From positions 1 through 64,000 of the forward strand of contig NZ_RXNQ01000011.1 of NCBI RefSeq assembly GCF_004138205.1: a stretch of DNA of 64,000 nucleotides, in the 5' to 3' direction. A program made the position numbers and the translations under genes. The notes below the pieces were generated by a model. It was not told the DNA's origin. It saw only the letters and a program-made list of their open reading frames with translations, and made no database searches. How positions within the stretch are numbered: the stretch's first letter is position 1; each line of letters starts with the position of its first letter. This DNA is from Pedobacter sp. SYP-B3415 (GTDB lineage: Bacteria; Bacteroidota; Bacteroidia; Sphingobacteriales; Sphingobacteriaceae). Of this stretch, positions 54,201-62,483 are shown piece by piece.

Positions 54201-54400
54201 CGGTTCAGGCCGCCGCGGGTACCGATCCACATAAAACCTTTTTTGTCCTGCAGGATGGACGTCACAGAATTGTGCGCCAGGCCGTCATCAGCGCCGTAGC
54301 GCTTAAAATAATAAGATTGCGCAAAACACCCGGGCCCCGCAAAGGGCGCGAACAGGTAAACGAGCAAACATAGAAGCAGACCCCTCATAAGACAAGACAT
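51200..54400 (-). CDS. PUL sensor histidine kinase with Reg_prop propellers and Y_Y_Y domain (unfused HTCS kinase)
   Basis: Encodes 1066 residues: signal peptide (about 1-27), two seven-bladed propellers of repeats like DDGLAHNSVTSILQDKKGFM and NNLWFASGGYLFKYD (about 30-650), a Y_Y_Y domain (about 690-765, YNAAEATRYEYIMQGLDKNR), one transmembrane helix (about 775-800, VAYLIYLIAAILAVYFLTRY), HisKA with His840 (FFTNIAHEIQTPMTLIL) and ATPase domain (DGKGIPAEYAERVFEPFFRL, GTGIGLSLAKSLAEL). It senses an oligosaccharide in the periplasm and phosphorylates the regulator. It stops before the receiver domain that normally follows in one chain. Confidence 0.92.
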   Translation of the reverse strand: MSCLMRGLLLCLLVYLFAPFAGPGCFAQSYYFKRYGADDGLAHNSVTSILQDKKGFMWIGTRGGLNRFDGYSFKTYRDHENPYGHVGNTAVSALAEDRNGILWIGTGRGVFSYDPDREVFTRLAEAGLNNVNSLLADRQNNLWFASGGYLFKYDQRSRKVTDMHTRAQCIAIDERNNLWVGDNIGQLTYFDFTKHSRKSYTIVGSQFAPNLRSISSLSLREDSTVLVGCYKQGLKSLNMRTGKVETLPLYSDGRALIYVRDINRISANEYWVASESGIYVYNPVTRACTNLRTRADDPYSIADNAVYKVVKDDRGGIWVATFFGGLNYYSGENARFRKYYPLLGKNTISGHAVREISPDNEGNLWIGTEDAGLNKFDLKTGKFTKYLPGGKNSISYPNIHGLLAVGRQLYIGPFFHGLEVMDTRTGHIRERFRFVGPANDNKSYFVLSIYMTRDSTVLLGTGLDGSGLFAYNPRNKSFKRFANVPVNTHILDIREDHRGYVWAGSLGQGTYFYHPNTGKSGNIRFAGEHQGKPLNEFAVCGILEDSRKALWFATEGGGLIRLSPDRKTIKKFTVKDGLPTNILYRILEDASGHLWISSLKGLVCFDLRTEKIRTFNRSNGLITDQFNFGSAYKAPDGMMYFGCVKGLVAFHPTELLSVKAGPPLYITGFQLDNQELMPQQEKGPLYRSVMNTDSIVLQHNQNNFSVEFSALDYNAAEATRYEYIMQGLDKNRTYLTRNRKAFFTDLSPGNYTFSVRARSNAGYWTSKERRLSIRVLPPFWQTNVAYLIYLIAAILAVYFLTRYYHRYQERKNLGKLRLFEIEKEKEIYQAKIEFFTNIAHEIQTPMTLILAPVELMAEEAHEEETRKRLQMVERNARRLSELTTQLLDFRQTEIDQFGLNFVETNINELLQEQALSFSEEARKNNITLNLQLPEQPVIAFADREALVKICLNLISNAIKYAARAVSIQLFSPVEPEGTFTICFLNDGKGIPAEYAERVFEPFFRLRSKEKPGTGIGLSLAKSLAELHNGTLILTSGEADNVTFKLTLPVRQRFEFKLSNWKKRPEK

Positions 54401-54887
54401 CTCAAAGATATAGGAATTGGCCTTATTCCGATAGTGATGATATCAGCGTCAACATCTCTCATCATATCCCGGCAGGTCTGAAGTGGCCTGGGGCGGGGTT
54501 TAGGCTGACAGGCTGTTCCAAATGAGATAAATCGACAAAAAGATGAACAGAATAAAAGCTGGTGTTTAGTTTATTTTGAATAACAGTGTGGCGTTCGCAC
54601 CGGGCGAAACCGGCAGCGCGCAGACTGAAACCAAATAATAAACCAATTGTACACACGCGCCCCGCTAGTCATATCCGGCAGGAAAACGTGAGAGACAAAC
54701 TATGATGGAGCCAAAATATTCCGGAACTACCGATTGCCCAGACGTGAGATCATGCTGTAACCACGTTTGGGAAATACCATAATTCCCTGATCATTCTCAA
54801 AACCCGGAAAATCGAAATGCACATCTGTGCACCTGATAAAAATTGGGTTTACAAGATTCCTTGAGTAAATAACGAAAACCAAATATT
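54401..54887. promoter_or_regulatory. Divergent region between the PUL kinase and susC
   Basis: A 487-bp intergenic region expected to hold the susC promoter and leader. A near-perfect palindrome lies at 54818-54831. No supported gene; the short ORF at 54462-54656 has no family features. A -33 like TTG precedes ATTCCTTGAG near 54850, but the -7 match is poor. Confidence 0.45.
54818..54831. promoter_or_regulatory. Palindrome upstream of susC
   Basis: TGCACA-TC-TGTGCA, 6-bp perfect arms with a 2-nt spacer, 56 bp before the susC ATG. A possible binding site of the AraC-type regulator, although AraC domains often use direct repeats. Confidence 0.35.
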
Positions 54888-57800
54888 ATGACCAATAATT
54901 ACGCTTTTTTACTGAATGGCATAACAACTAAACGGCTGAGCCTGGCCCTTTTGTTATGCGTATTCATGTTGCCGCTGGCTATTCGGGCGCAAACCAGACC
55001 TCTAAAGGGAATCGTGACTGATGCGCGAACGGGCGAGGCCCTGCCCGGTGTGACTATCCGGGTTCAGAATACGAGTACCGGTACCAGCACCGATGATAAC
55101 GGTGCTTTTAGCCTGCAGGTTAGTTCCACGGCGATCTTAACCGTCTCTTTTGCCGGCTATGAATCACAAACCATTACGGTAGGCAACCGGACCGAGATCA
55201 ATATCAAACTGGCTGGTACCACTGAAACGTTGGAAGACATCGTAGTAATCGGTTACGGTGCCATGAAGAAGAAGGATCTTACGGGCTCGATCTCGCAGAT
55301 CAGGCCTGACAAGATTGCTGCTGAGAACCCCAATACCACGCAGGACATCCTTCGCGGAACGCCGGGGGTAACCGTCGGGCTCGACCCTTCAGCCAAAGGC
55401 GGTGGAACGATCCGCATCCGCGGTCAGCGTTCAGTCTACACCGATGGTGGTCACAACGACCCGCTGATCGTATTGGATGGAACCATTTTTTACGGCGAAC
55501 TTTCTGAGATTAATCCTGATGATATCGAACAGATCGATGTACTTAAAGATGCCTCTGCTGCTGCGGTCTTTGGAGCGAAGTCGGCAAACGGCGTTTTGAT
55601 CATTACAACGAAACGGGGCAAAACCGGAAAACCGCGCATCAGTATCACCTCGAACCTGGGCGTGACAACCATGGGGGCAGACCGCCCCGTGTTTGGGCCT
55701 GAGGGTTATCTGAAATACCGCCAGGACTGGTTTACTGCTGGTACATACGGGCTGAATACCGCAACGGGGAATTATGAAGCTTATCAAAACACCTCGCAGC
55801 CCAACCGCGCTTTTTATGAATCGCCAACAGCGGCGAATCTGGCGCGGTATGGCGTCTCACTGGATCAATGGCGTGCCTATACAACCAATACACCGGGCCT
55901 GTCTGACCAGGAAATCTGGGCAAAACGCCTGTTGCTTGATGGCGTAACACTGCGGAATTTTGCCAACGGACAAAGTTTTGACTGGTATGACCACAGTTTC
56001 CGTACCGGCCTTAACAATGACCACAACATGAGCGTTTCGGGTGCAAGCGACCGCATGACCTATTATATGTCGCTTGGCTACCTGTCAAATCAGGGCGTTG
56101 CCGTAGGGAACAATTATACTGCGATCCGGTCTAACCTAAAGGTTGAAGGTAAAATAACCAACTGGCTCGAAATCGGTGCCAACGTTAACTTTCAGCAGCG
56201 TACCGATGGTGATTTGGCTGTGGACTGGGATCGTCAGATCCGCTCCAACTCGCCCTTTGCCAGCTACCAGGATGAAAACGGCATTCTGCAGGTAAACCCC
56301 ATGGGCGATACCTTCGTGCCTAACCGGGGCTTCAACTACGATTTTGACCGCCAGTACCGTGATCTTGATAAAGGGTATACCGTATTAAACACCATTCTTA
56401 CGGCAAAGGTGAAATTGCCTTTCAATATCACCTATTCATTTAACGGTGCACCACGCTACCAGTTTTTTCATGACCGGTACTGGGAATCTGCCAGCCATCC
56501 CAACTGGAAGGGAACAAACGGTCTTGTAAACCGCGAAGCCTCACAGCGTTTTGACTGGTCGCTGAACAATACACTGAACTGGGACCATACTTTTGCGCAG
56601 AAACACCGGGTTAACATTACCCTGGTACAGGAAGCTGAACAAAGACAACGGTGGACAGACAGAATTGAAGCCAGAAATATTCTGCCAAGTGACGTGCTGG
56701 GTTACCACGAAACTTATTATGGCGACAAAAACCGGAGCAGTTATGATACCGACGACGTGAAAGAAACCGCAGACGGCATGCTTGCCCGCTTGTTTTATTC
56801 ATTTGACGACCGGTACATGCTGACCACTTCGGTACGCCGCGATGGTTACTCCGCTTTCGGATCGTCCAATCCGCGGGCAAACTTTTTCTCTACTGCTTTT
56901 GCATGGACCTTTACCAATGAGAAGTTCTTCAAATGGAAACCAATGAGCAGCGGTAAATTGCGCGTGTCGTGGGGACAAAACGGAAACAGGTCTTTGGCGA
57001 ACCCATACCTCGCACTTGCCAATCTTGGTGCCGGTGCCGGTGCTACTATGGGTTATATCGATGCCAGCGGCAACCTGATCCAATACCGTTACCTGATGAT
57101 GGACCGCCTTGCAAATCCACAGCTAAGCTGGGAAAAAACGGAAGCTTTCAATGCCGCCGTTGATTTCGGATTTCTTGACAACCGGATCACAGGTAGTTTC
57201 GATTACTATATTACGCCGACGGTTGATATGATCATGAACCGCTCACTGCCCGATTTTGCGGGAGTAGGAAACATCACTACCAACCTCGGTAAGGTAGAAA
57301 ACAGGGGGTTTGAACTGGCGCTTAACTCGCAGAACGTGCGCAATAAGACGTTCTCGTGGAACTCAGCGTTCAGTATTTCAAAATTCAAAAACACGATCAA
57401 AAACCTTTACTACATCTATGACAATGTGCTTGACGCATCGGGCAACATGATAGGCGTAAAAGAGCGCGATGATATTTCTAACCGGTGGTTTATCGGTCAG
57501 CCTATAGACGCCATCTGGGATTACCGGGTAACAGGAATCTGGCAGGCAAATGAAGCCCAGGAGGCTCAGCGCTTTGGCCAGCGCCCCGGCGACCCTAAAG
57601 TTGCGAATAACTATACCGCCGATGACCGTGTGAATGCCGATGGCAGCATTACACCGGTTTATAACAATAACGACAGGGAATTTCTGGGCAGAAGTAATGC
57701 ACCGATCATGATGTCGCTCAGGAATGACTTCAGTTACAAAAACTTAAGTTTTTCTTTCAACCTCTACTCGTACTGGGGGCACAAAAGCATGAACGGCGCA

Positions 57801-58163
57801 TACCTGAATCAGACAAACGGCGGCTCTGAATTTACCTACCTCTGGAATGCTTACGAGCGCGAATACTGGAGTCTTGAAAATCCGTCGACACAGTTTGCAC
57901 GACTGGACTCGAAAGGCCCGGCAGGCGTCAATGCTCCGGGTCAGCTGTACGACAGGTCATTCATCCGTCTGGAAAATGTTACTGTAGGTTATGATCTGAA
58001 TGCCCAACTGCTTAAACAATTCGGCGTGGAAAAATTCAAGATCTATGGCGCCGTTCGTAACGTGGCCGTCTGGAAAAAAGATAAAAACTGGGATTACTGG
58101 GATATTGAAACAGGTACCATTGCCCCGCGCATATTTACATTCGGACTAAACGTAATCTTCTAA
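54888..58163 (+). CDS. susC: SusC/RagA-family TonB-dependent outer-membrane transporter
   Basis: Encodes 1091 residues: signal peptide (about 1-35, LPLAIRAQ), carboxypeptidase-like regulatory domain (KGIVTDARTGEALPGVTIRV, about 38-115), the SusC linker LEDIVVIGYGAMKKKDLTGS, a plug domain (about 140-260, with TPGVTVGLDPSAKGGGTIRI and VLKDASAAAVFGAKSANGVL) and a 22-strand barrel ending in a terminal aromatic strand FGLNVIF. It imports oligosaccharides across the outer membrane, driven by TonB. The SusD partner starts 9 bp after it. The regulator pair is divergent upstream. Confidence 0.95.
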   Translation: MTNNYAFLLNGITTKRLSLALLLCVFMLPLAIRAQTRPLKGIVTDARTGEALPGVTIRVQNTSTGTSTDDNGAFSLQVSSTAILTVSFAGYESQTITVGNRTEINIKLAGTTETLEDIVVIGYGAMKKKDLTGSISQIRPDKIAAENPNTTQDILRGTPGVTVGLDPSAKGGGTIRIRGQRSVYTDGGHNDPLIVLDGTIFYGELSEINPDDIEQIDVLKDASAAAVFGAKSANGVLIITTKRGKTGKPRISITSNLGVTTMGADRPVFGPEGYLKYRQDWFTAGTYGLNTATGNYEAYQNTSQPNRAFYESPTAANLARYGVSLDQWRAYTTNTPGLSDQEIWAKRLLLDGVTLRNFANGQSFDWYDHSFRTGLNNDHNMSVSGASDRMTYYMSLGYLSNQGVAVGNNYTAIRSNLKVEGKITNWLEIGANVNFQQRTDGDLAVDWDRQIRSNSPFASYQDENGILQVNPMGDTFVPNRGFNYDFDRQYRDLDKGYTVLNTILTAKVKLPFNITYSFNGAPRYQFFHDRYWESASHPNWKGTNGLVNREASQRFDWSLNNTLNWDHTFAQKHRVNITLVQEAEQRQRWTDRIEARNILPSDVLGYHETYYGDKNRSSYDTDDVKETADGMLARLFYSFDDRYMLTTSVRRDGYSAFGSSNPRANFFSTAFAWTFTNEKFFKWKPMSSGKLRVSWGQNGNRSLANPYLALANLGAGAGATMGYIDASGNLIQYRYLMMDRLANPQLSWEKTEAFNAAVDFGFLDNRITGSFDYYITPTVDMIMNRSLPDFAGVGNITTNLGKVENRGFELALNSQNVRNKTFSWNSAFSISKFKNTIKNLYYIYDNVLDASGNMIGVKERDDISNRWFIGQPIDAIWDYRVTGIWQANEAQEAQRFGQRPGDPKVANNYTADDRVNADGSITPVYNNNDREFLGRSNAPIMMSLRNDFSYKNLSFSFNLYSYWGHKSMNGAYLNQTNGGSEFTYLWNAYEREYWSLENPSTQFARLDSKGPAGVNAPGQLYDRSFIRLENVTVGYDLNAQLLKQFGVEKFKIYGAVRNVAVWKKDKNWDYWDIETGTIAPRIFTFGLNVIF

Positions 58164-58172
58164 AAAAAAAAC

Positions 58173-60104
58173 ATGAAACTGAACTTTAATAAATTTAAAT
58201 ACAATACAGCCCGGCTGCTGGTGGCCGGGGCAGCCGTGCTGGCAACAGTAGCAGGTTGTAAAAAAGCTTTCCTGCAGCCAGAGCCGCTATCGTTTTTTGA
58301 GCCGGATGCGACCTTCTCAACCCAAAGCGGGCTGGACGCGGCTATGGCCATCTGCGACCGGCATTTGCGGGCCTATTGGACCTATACTTCTGCTGTAGAT
58401 TTGGGCAGACCGATCAGTACCGACTACATGTTCTCAGATGTGGCTGTAGCGGGAAAAACCGATGATGGAAACATTTTCGCAGATATAGCTACCCGTTTAA
58501 CGCCTACAGATCTCCCTGAACGTACTTCGTATTTCTGGGGAGAAACCTATAACGGCGTAAAGTATGCCAATACTATTCTGACTTATGTCGATCAGGTTCA
58601 GGGTTTGAGCGAGACGGCTAAAAACGAGTACCGCGGCCGGGCGCTTTTTCACCGGTCGTTCCGTTACCTGGCGCTTTGTTTCCAGTTCAAAGACGTGCCG
58701 TTGATTACCAAACTGCTTCGCGCGCCAAAAATCGATTACAAGTCTACAAGGAGGGAGGCAATTCTCGAAATGCTGACACTTGATATGGAAAAAGCGGTGC
58801 GCTGGGTGCCCAACCAGGCGCAGATGGGACTAACCGGGATGATTAACAAAGGTGCGTGCCGCCAGCTGCTTATTAAATGTTACCTGGCTACCGGCAAGTG
58901 GGATAAAGCCATTGCGCAGGCTGATACGCTGATCAACAATTCGGGCTACTCTTTAATGAATGCAAACTTTGGCAGTTTTATCAGCCCGTATGCAAACGTA
59001 TGGCCGGTAACACGTAATGTAATCTGGGACCTGCACCGCCCCGAAAACAAAGCGATCGGCGGCAACAGGGAGACCATTCTGGTGATGATCAACCGGAACG
59101 AGACAGACATGGGCATCAAACTGAATGCAGTCAGAAACTGGGGCCCGATGCTTGACAACAGCGCTACCACCACACCAGACGGTAAACAGGCCGTTCGTTT
59201 CTACGCACCCTCTAACGGAAGTTACCGTGCACAGTACGATTACAACCGCGCCCTGGGACGTGGGATCGGTGTAATACGTCCGACGTACTACGCGCAGAAA
59301 GGCGTCTGGTATGTAAACGGTGTAAACGATCAGGGAGACCTTCGCCACAATACAGCGGTGGGCAACTGGGTTACCATGGAGTCCATCAAATATAACGATC
59401 CGACAAGTGCCAACTTTGGCCAGAACCTGCGTCTTCGTAATGCAGCCGGAACGCTTCTCTGCCGGGATACGATCAGAAACTGGTTTGATTACCCCCATTA
59501 CAAGTATTACATCGAAGATCCGCTTGCTACACAAAATATAAACAGCGCCGACCACCGCGGCGGTGCTGGCGACTGGTACTGCTACAGACTGGCTGAAACC
59601 TATCTGCTGCGCGCCGAAGCTAAGTTTTACAAAGGTGATATAGCCGGCGCTACGCAGGATGTCAATGCCATAAGAAGACGCGCGCAGTGTACGCAACTTT
59701 ACACCACCGTGAACATTCATGATATTATGAGTGAACGTGCACGCGAGCTGAATATGGAAGAATGGAGGTTTACCGAGTTGAGCCGGGTGTCTTATTGCCT
59801 GGCCCTGAGCGGCAGACCTGACGAACAGGGAACGGTTTACAACGTAGACAACCTTGCGCAAAACAGTTACTGGTATCAACGTCTTCAGCGTTATAACGAC
59901 TTCTTCAACAAAGGGAAGGTGATGGTGAGGAACCGCTCGTATACAATTGCTCCGCACAACATCAACTGGCCGATACCGCAGAATGAAATTGACGCCAATG
60001 GCGGCGCCCGTTTACGTCAGAACCCGGGTTACAGCGGGCATAACATGGCCGAGCCGGTTTGGCAAACCTGGCAGGAGGCCGTGGCTGATGAGGATGTGTT
60101 TTAG
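58173..60104 (+). CDS. susD: RagB/SusD-family surface glycan-binding lipoprotein
   Basis: Encodes 643 residues with a lipoprotein signal (ARLLVAGAAVLATVAGCKKAF, Cys29). The TPR-rich SusD fold shows YFWGETYNGVKYANTILTYV, GRALFHRSFRYLALCFQFKD, ACRQLLIKCYLATGKWDKAI and the C-terminal YRLAETYLLRAEAKFYKGDI, with RARELNMEEWRFTELSR. It caps the SusC channel from outside and presents the oligosaccharide. At 643 residues it is long for the family, suggesting extra surface loops. Two hairpins follow as terminators. Confidence 0.95.
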   Translation: MKLNFNKFKYNTARLLVAGAAVLATVAGCKKAFLQPEPLSFFEPDATFSTQSGLDAAMAICDRHLRAYWTYTSAVDLGRPISTDYMFSDVAVAGKTDDGNIFADIATRLTPTDLPERTSYFWGETYNGVKYANTILTYVDQVQGLSETAKNEYRGRALFHRSFRYLALCFQFKDVPLITKLLRAPKIDYKSTRREAILEMLTLDMEKAVRWVPNQAQMGLTGMINKGACRQLLIKCYLATGKWDKAIAQADTLINNSGYSLMNANFGSFISPYANVWPVTRNVIWDLHRPENKAIGGNRETILVMINRNETDMGIKLNAVRNWGPMLDNSATTTPDGKQAVRFYAPSNGSYRAQYDYNRALGRGIGVIRPTYYAQKGVWYVNGVNDQGDLRHNTAVGNWVTMESIKYNDPTSANFGQNLRLRNAAGTLLCRDTIRNWFDYPHYKYYIEDPLATQNINSADHRGGAGDWYCYRLAETYLLRAEAKFYKGDIAGATQDVNAIRRRAQCTQLYTTVNIHDIMSERARELNMEEWRFTELSRVSYCLALSGRPDEQGTVYNVDNLAQNSYWYQRLQRYNDFFNKGKVMVRNRSYTIAPHNINWPIPQNEIDANGGARLRQNPGYSGHNMAEPVWQTWQEAVADEDVF

Positions 60105-60575
60105 GCTTATTAAAAGCTAAGTAATTTACAAATACCGTGCGGCCTTTAACCGGCCGCATAGTCATATGGTCTGCCGGAGTTGATTCCGGCAGACCTTATA
60201 AGTTGGTTAGGGGCGGTGCGTTTAATGATGCCCGCTCATCCCGGTTCGGTCCGCCTGCGGACAACTGAGCGCTCATTCAGTCAGAGGCATCTCCGGTTTG
60301 GTGGGAGATGCCTGGACCGGGGGAAACCTGCACTGCCCGCGGCCAGCGTCCTGCTCGCGCTTGTCAGCCATTTAAATTTGACCACCTATCGTGGTGGTTA
60401 GCCTTAGCCGTTACAGTTTATCTGCCAGGCGGAAAATCCGAACATTTCTGAAGTTTTGTTTGTTTGTATCTGGCACACGCAGAAATGCGTATCCGGCATC
60501 ATGCTGCCCAGTTACCCCAGGTACAACTGCAGCGCTAGCCGGAAACCGCCTGCTGTGTTCCCTGAAAGTTACCGC
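60105..60575. other. Intergenic region after susD
   Basis: Contains the two hairpins at 60138-60195 and otherwise no supported gene. The frame from 60456 is open into the next gene, but the family start is at 60576. The ORFs 60180-60401 and 60391-60579 have no family features. Confidence 0.4.
60138..60195 (+). terminator. Tandem hairpins terminating the susCD operon
   Basis: TGCGGCC (60138-60144) pairs with GGCCGCA (60152-60158); GGTCTGCCGGA (60168-60178) pairs with TCCGGCAGACC (60185-60195), then TTATAAG. Strong stems but only weak T runs. Confidence 0.55.
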
Positions 60576-61172
60576 ATGAAACATGAGCGAATACTGATCA
60601 TCAATGGTCACCCCGATCCACAAAGTTTTAACGAGGCTATAGCGAATGCCTATACAGACGCACTTGAGGCGCATAATGTGGAGTTTCGTTATCTCCCATT
60701 GCACCGGCTTAATTTTGATCCGAACCTGCGGTATGGTTTCCGGGATACCCTGCAGCCTGAGCCTGACCTGCTGGCGGCAATAGACGACCTGAAGTGGTGC
60801 AGCCACCTGGTCTGGATTCACCCCATCTGGTGGTATGGGTTCCCGGCGCTGATGAAGGGATTTATTGATCGTGCGTTTCTTCCCGGTATCACGTTTCACC
60901 TCAATGCCGATGGCAGTGTGTCTGGCCACCTGGAGGGCCGATCTGCGCGTATTATTGCTACTGGCGATACCCCGCAGAATCTGTACACAGAAACGTATGC
61001 AGAATCGGCAAGAATACAGCTGCAGAACGGCGTGCTTGCTTACTGCGGCGTTTCGCCCATTGCATATACATACCTGCATCCTGTATATGCGTCTACCCCT
61101 GAGATCAGACAGGAATGGCTTGATCAGGTCAAACAGCTGGCTTTAGATGATGCAGGTCTGGGCGCAGGTTAA
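60576..61172 (+). CDS. NAD(P)H quinone oxidoreductase-like flavodoxin-fold protein
   Basis: From ATG 60576 the product is 198 residues, starting KHERILIINGHPDPQSFN; the frame runs 120 bp further upstream without family similarity. Flavodoxin-2 motifs: the phosphate-binding GHPDPQSF, LVWIHPIWWYGFPALMKGFI (quinone/flavin pocket), and SARIIATGDTPQNLY (NAD(P)H-binding segment). Enzymes of this type (MdaB/NQO-like) reduce quinones or azo/nitro compounds by two electrons with FAD/FMN. A membrane protein gene follows 90 bp downstream on the same strand. Confidence 0.88.
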   Translation: MKHERILIINGHPDPQSFNEAIANAYTDALEAHNVEFRYLPLHRLNFDPNLRYGFRDTLQPEPDLLAAIDDLKWCSHLVWIHPIWWYGFPALMKGFIDRAFLPGITFHLNADGSVSGHLEGRSARIIATGDTPQNLYTETYAESARIQLQNGVLAYCGVSPIAYTYLHPVYASTPEIRQEWLDQVKQLALDDAGLGAG

Positions 61173-61262
61173 GCTGCAGGAAAGCAGAAATTTGGAAGGT
61201 TTACCTGGGGGAAGGTCTATCCAGCGCAGCTGCGGAAAACAATGTAATATAAATGAGAAGAC

Positions 61263-61676
61263 ATGGCGGTTAAAAACAACGGCATGAAGACACCGATCAA
61301 ATACATCATCATAATTGCAGTCTGTACTTTGCTGGCGTCGGCCATCAATATTGCAGGTGTATTTGTGCTGCAGCGGTTTGGTGTCATCGCAACAGCAGAG
61401 ACCGACATGAAAAATCTGCCCTACGGCTTCGCCGTGGCCATCAACCTGGTTCTTGCCCTGCTGTCTTTTCCGGTTTTTTTTAACCTGACGCCCCGGGTAA
61501 GGGCAAATGTATTTTACAGCGCAGCTAGTTTTTTTGTTCTCCCGCTGCTGGCCACTATTTCATTTACGCTGGCGTTTGCGGAAGAAGGGTGGTTTGCTGC
61601 GTTGTTGGGGTTGCCTTATCTTATCATACTCACAATATTTTTCATCGGTTCGCGCAGGTCGCATGGAAAGATTTAA
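61263..61676 (+). CDS. Four-helix membrane protein of unknown function
   Basis: Encodes 137 residues with four hydrophobic helices: YIIIIAVCTLLASAINIAGV, FAVAINLVLALLSFPVFF, VFYSAASFFVLPLLATISFT and WFAALLGLPYLIILTIFFI. The loops are short and basic, the N-terminus cytoplasmic by charge. I recognise no family. It lies downstream of the quinone-oxidoreductase-like gene and may be co-transcribed. The DNA after it (61677-61837) holds only overlapping small frames. Confidence 0.6.
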   Translation: MAVKNNGMKTPIKYIIIIAVCTLLASAINIAGVFVLQRFGVIATAETDMKNLPYGFAVAINLVLALLSFPVFFNLTPRVRANVFYSAASFFVLPLLATISFTLAFAEEGWFAALLGLPYLIILTIFFIGSRRSHGKI

Positions 61677-61837
61677 GATGCAGGATAGTCGTTTTAAGAC
61701 AGCCCGTTCCTCGCCCGAAGGCGCGTACTGCGGGTATCGGCATGCCTGTTGCCGCCAGGAAACTTCTCGCAAAAGATGTGTTTGCAAAGAATTCAGGTGG
61801 GAAGAATGACTATCGAAGAATGTAAAGCAAAATTATA

Positions 61838-62395
61838 TTATGGGCGTTTAGATAATAAGAAGGCTCCTGTTATGCCGGCTTGTCTTGAAAGTATGCCGTC
61901 GGTTTCTTTTCCATTTATTACCAAACGATCGTTATCCAGGCGGCAGTCATAAGTGCCCAGGTATCCCATCATGCCATAATGCAGATAGACGTAATGACGG
62001 AAACCCGAGATAAAATAATGCCTTTTTATTCTGCCCTGTGTCTCCAAAACGATGGTATCTGTTTTTAGAAAACTGCTGAAAGGAAGCTGGGTAAATACAG
62101 GAATATTGGCAGATGGAAAGTTAATGTGCACGGTCGTGTCTGTTGTTACCTTACCCGCACTGAGGAGGTAAAATTTCAACCTGCTGATTTCGCTCTTATT
62201 GAAGTTCTGCAACTGGATTGTCGGCTTTTCGCTAATCAGACTAACTGAGTCACAGACCCCGGAAAATTTGATGAGGTCTGTCTCAGCCTGCTGCTGATTA
62301 CGATCCTTTCTCCAGTTATACCAACCGACAATGCCGGCCAGAACCAGAACAAGAATCAGTATAAGAACAAGGCACCCCTTCATATATGTTTTCAT
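61838..62395 (-). CDS. Membrane-anchored protein of unknown function
   Basis: Encodes 185 residues from ATG 62395. One N-terminal transmembrane helix (GCLVLILILVLVLAGIVGWY) is followed by a periplasmic beta-rich domain (KPTIQLQNFNKSEISRLKFY, VHINFPSANIPVFTQLPFSS, HYFISGFRHYVYLHYGM). Two Cys (GVCDSV and TYDCRL) may pair. No family recognised. The next gene on its strand starts 895 bp away, so it is probably monocistronic. Confidence 0.6.
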   Translation of the reverse strand: MKTYMKGCLVLILILVLVLAGIVGWYNWRKDRNQQQAETDLIKFSGVCDSVSLISEKPTIQLQNFNKSEISRLKFYLLSAGKVTTDTTVHINFPSANIPVFTQLPFSSFLKTDTIVLETQGRIKRHYFISGFRHYVYLHYGMMGYLGTYDCRLDNDRLVINGKETDGILSRQAGITGAFLLSKRP

Positions 62396-62483
62396 ACCTG
62401 AACTTTTGATAAATATGGTTATAGCAGAGATGTTTTAATAATTTGCACTGTTACTGAATCGATTGCACTGCATGTCAGCAGAA

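Noticed and set aside
58953..59957. 334-codon minus-strand ORF
   Set aside because: Lies wholly antisense to susD, whose frame has clear family motifs; valine/cysteine-rich shadow without any domain.
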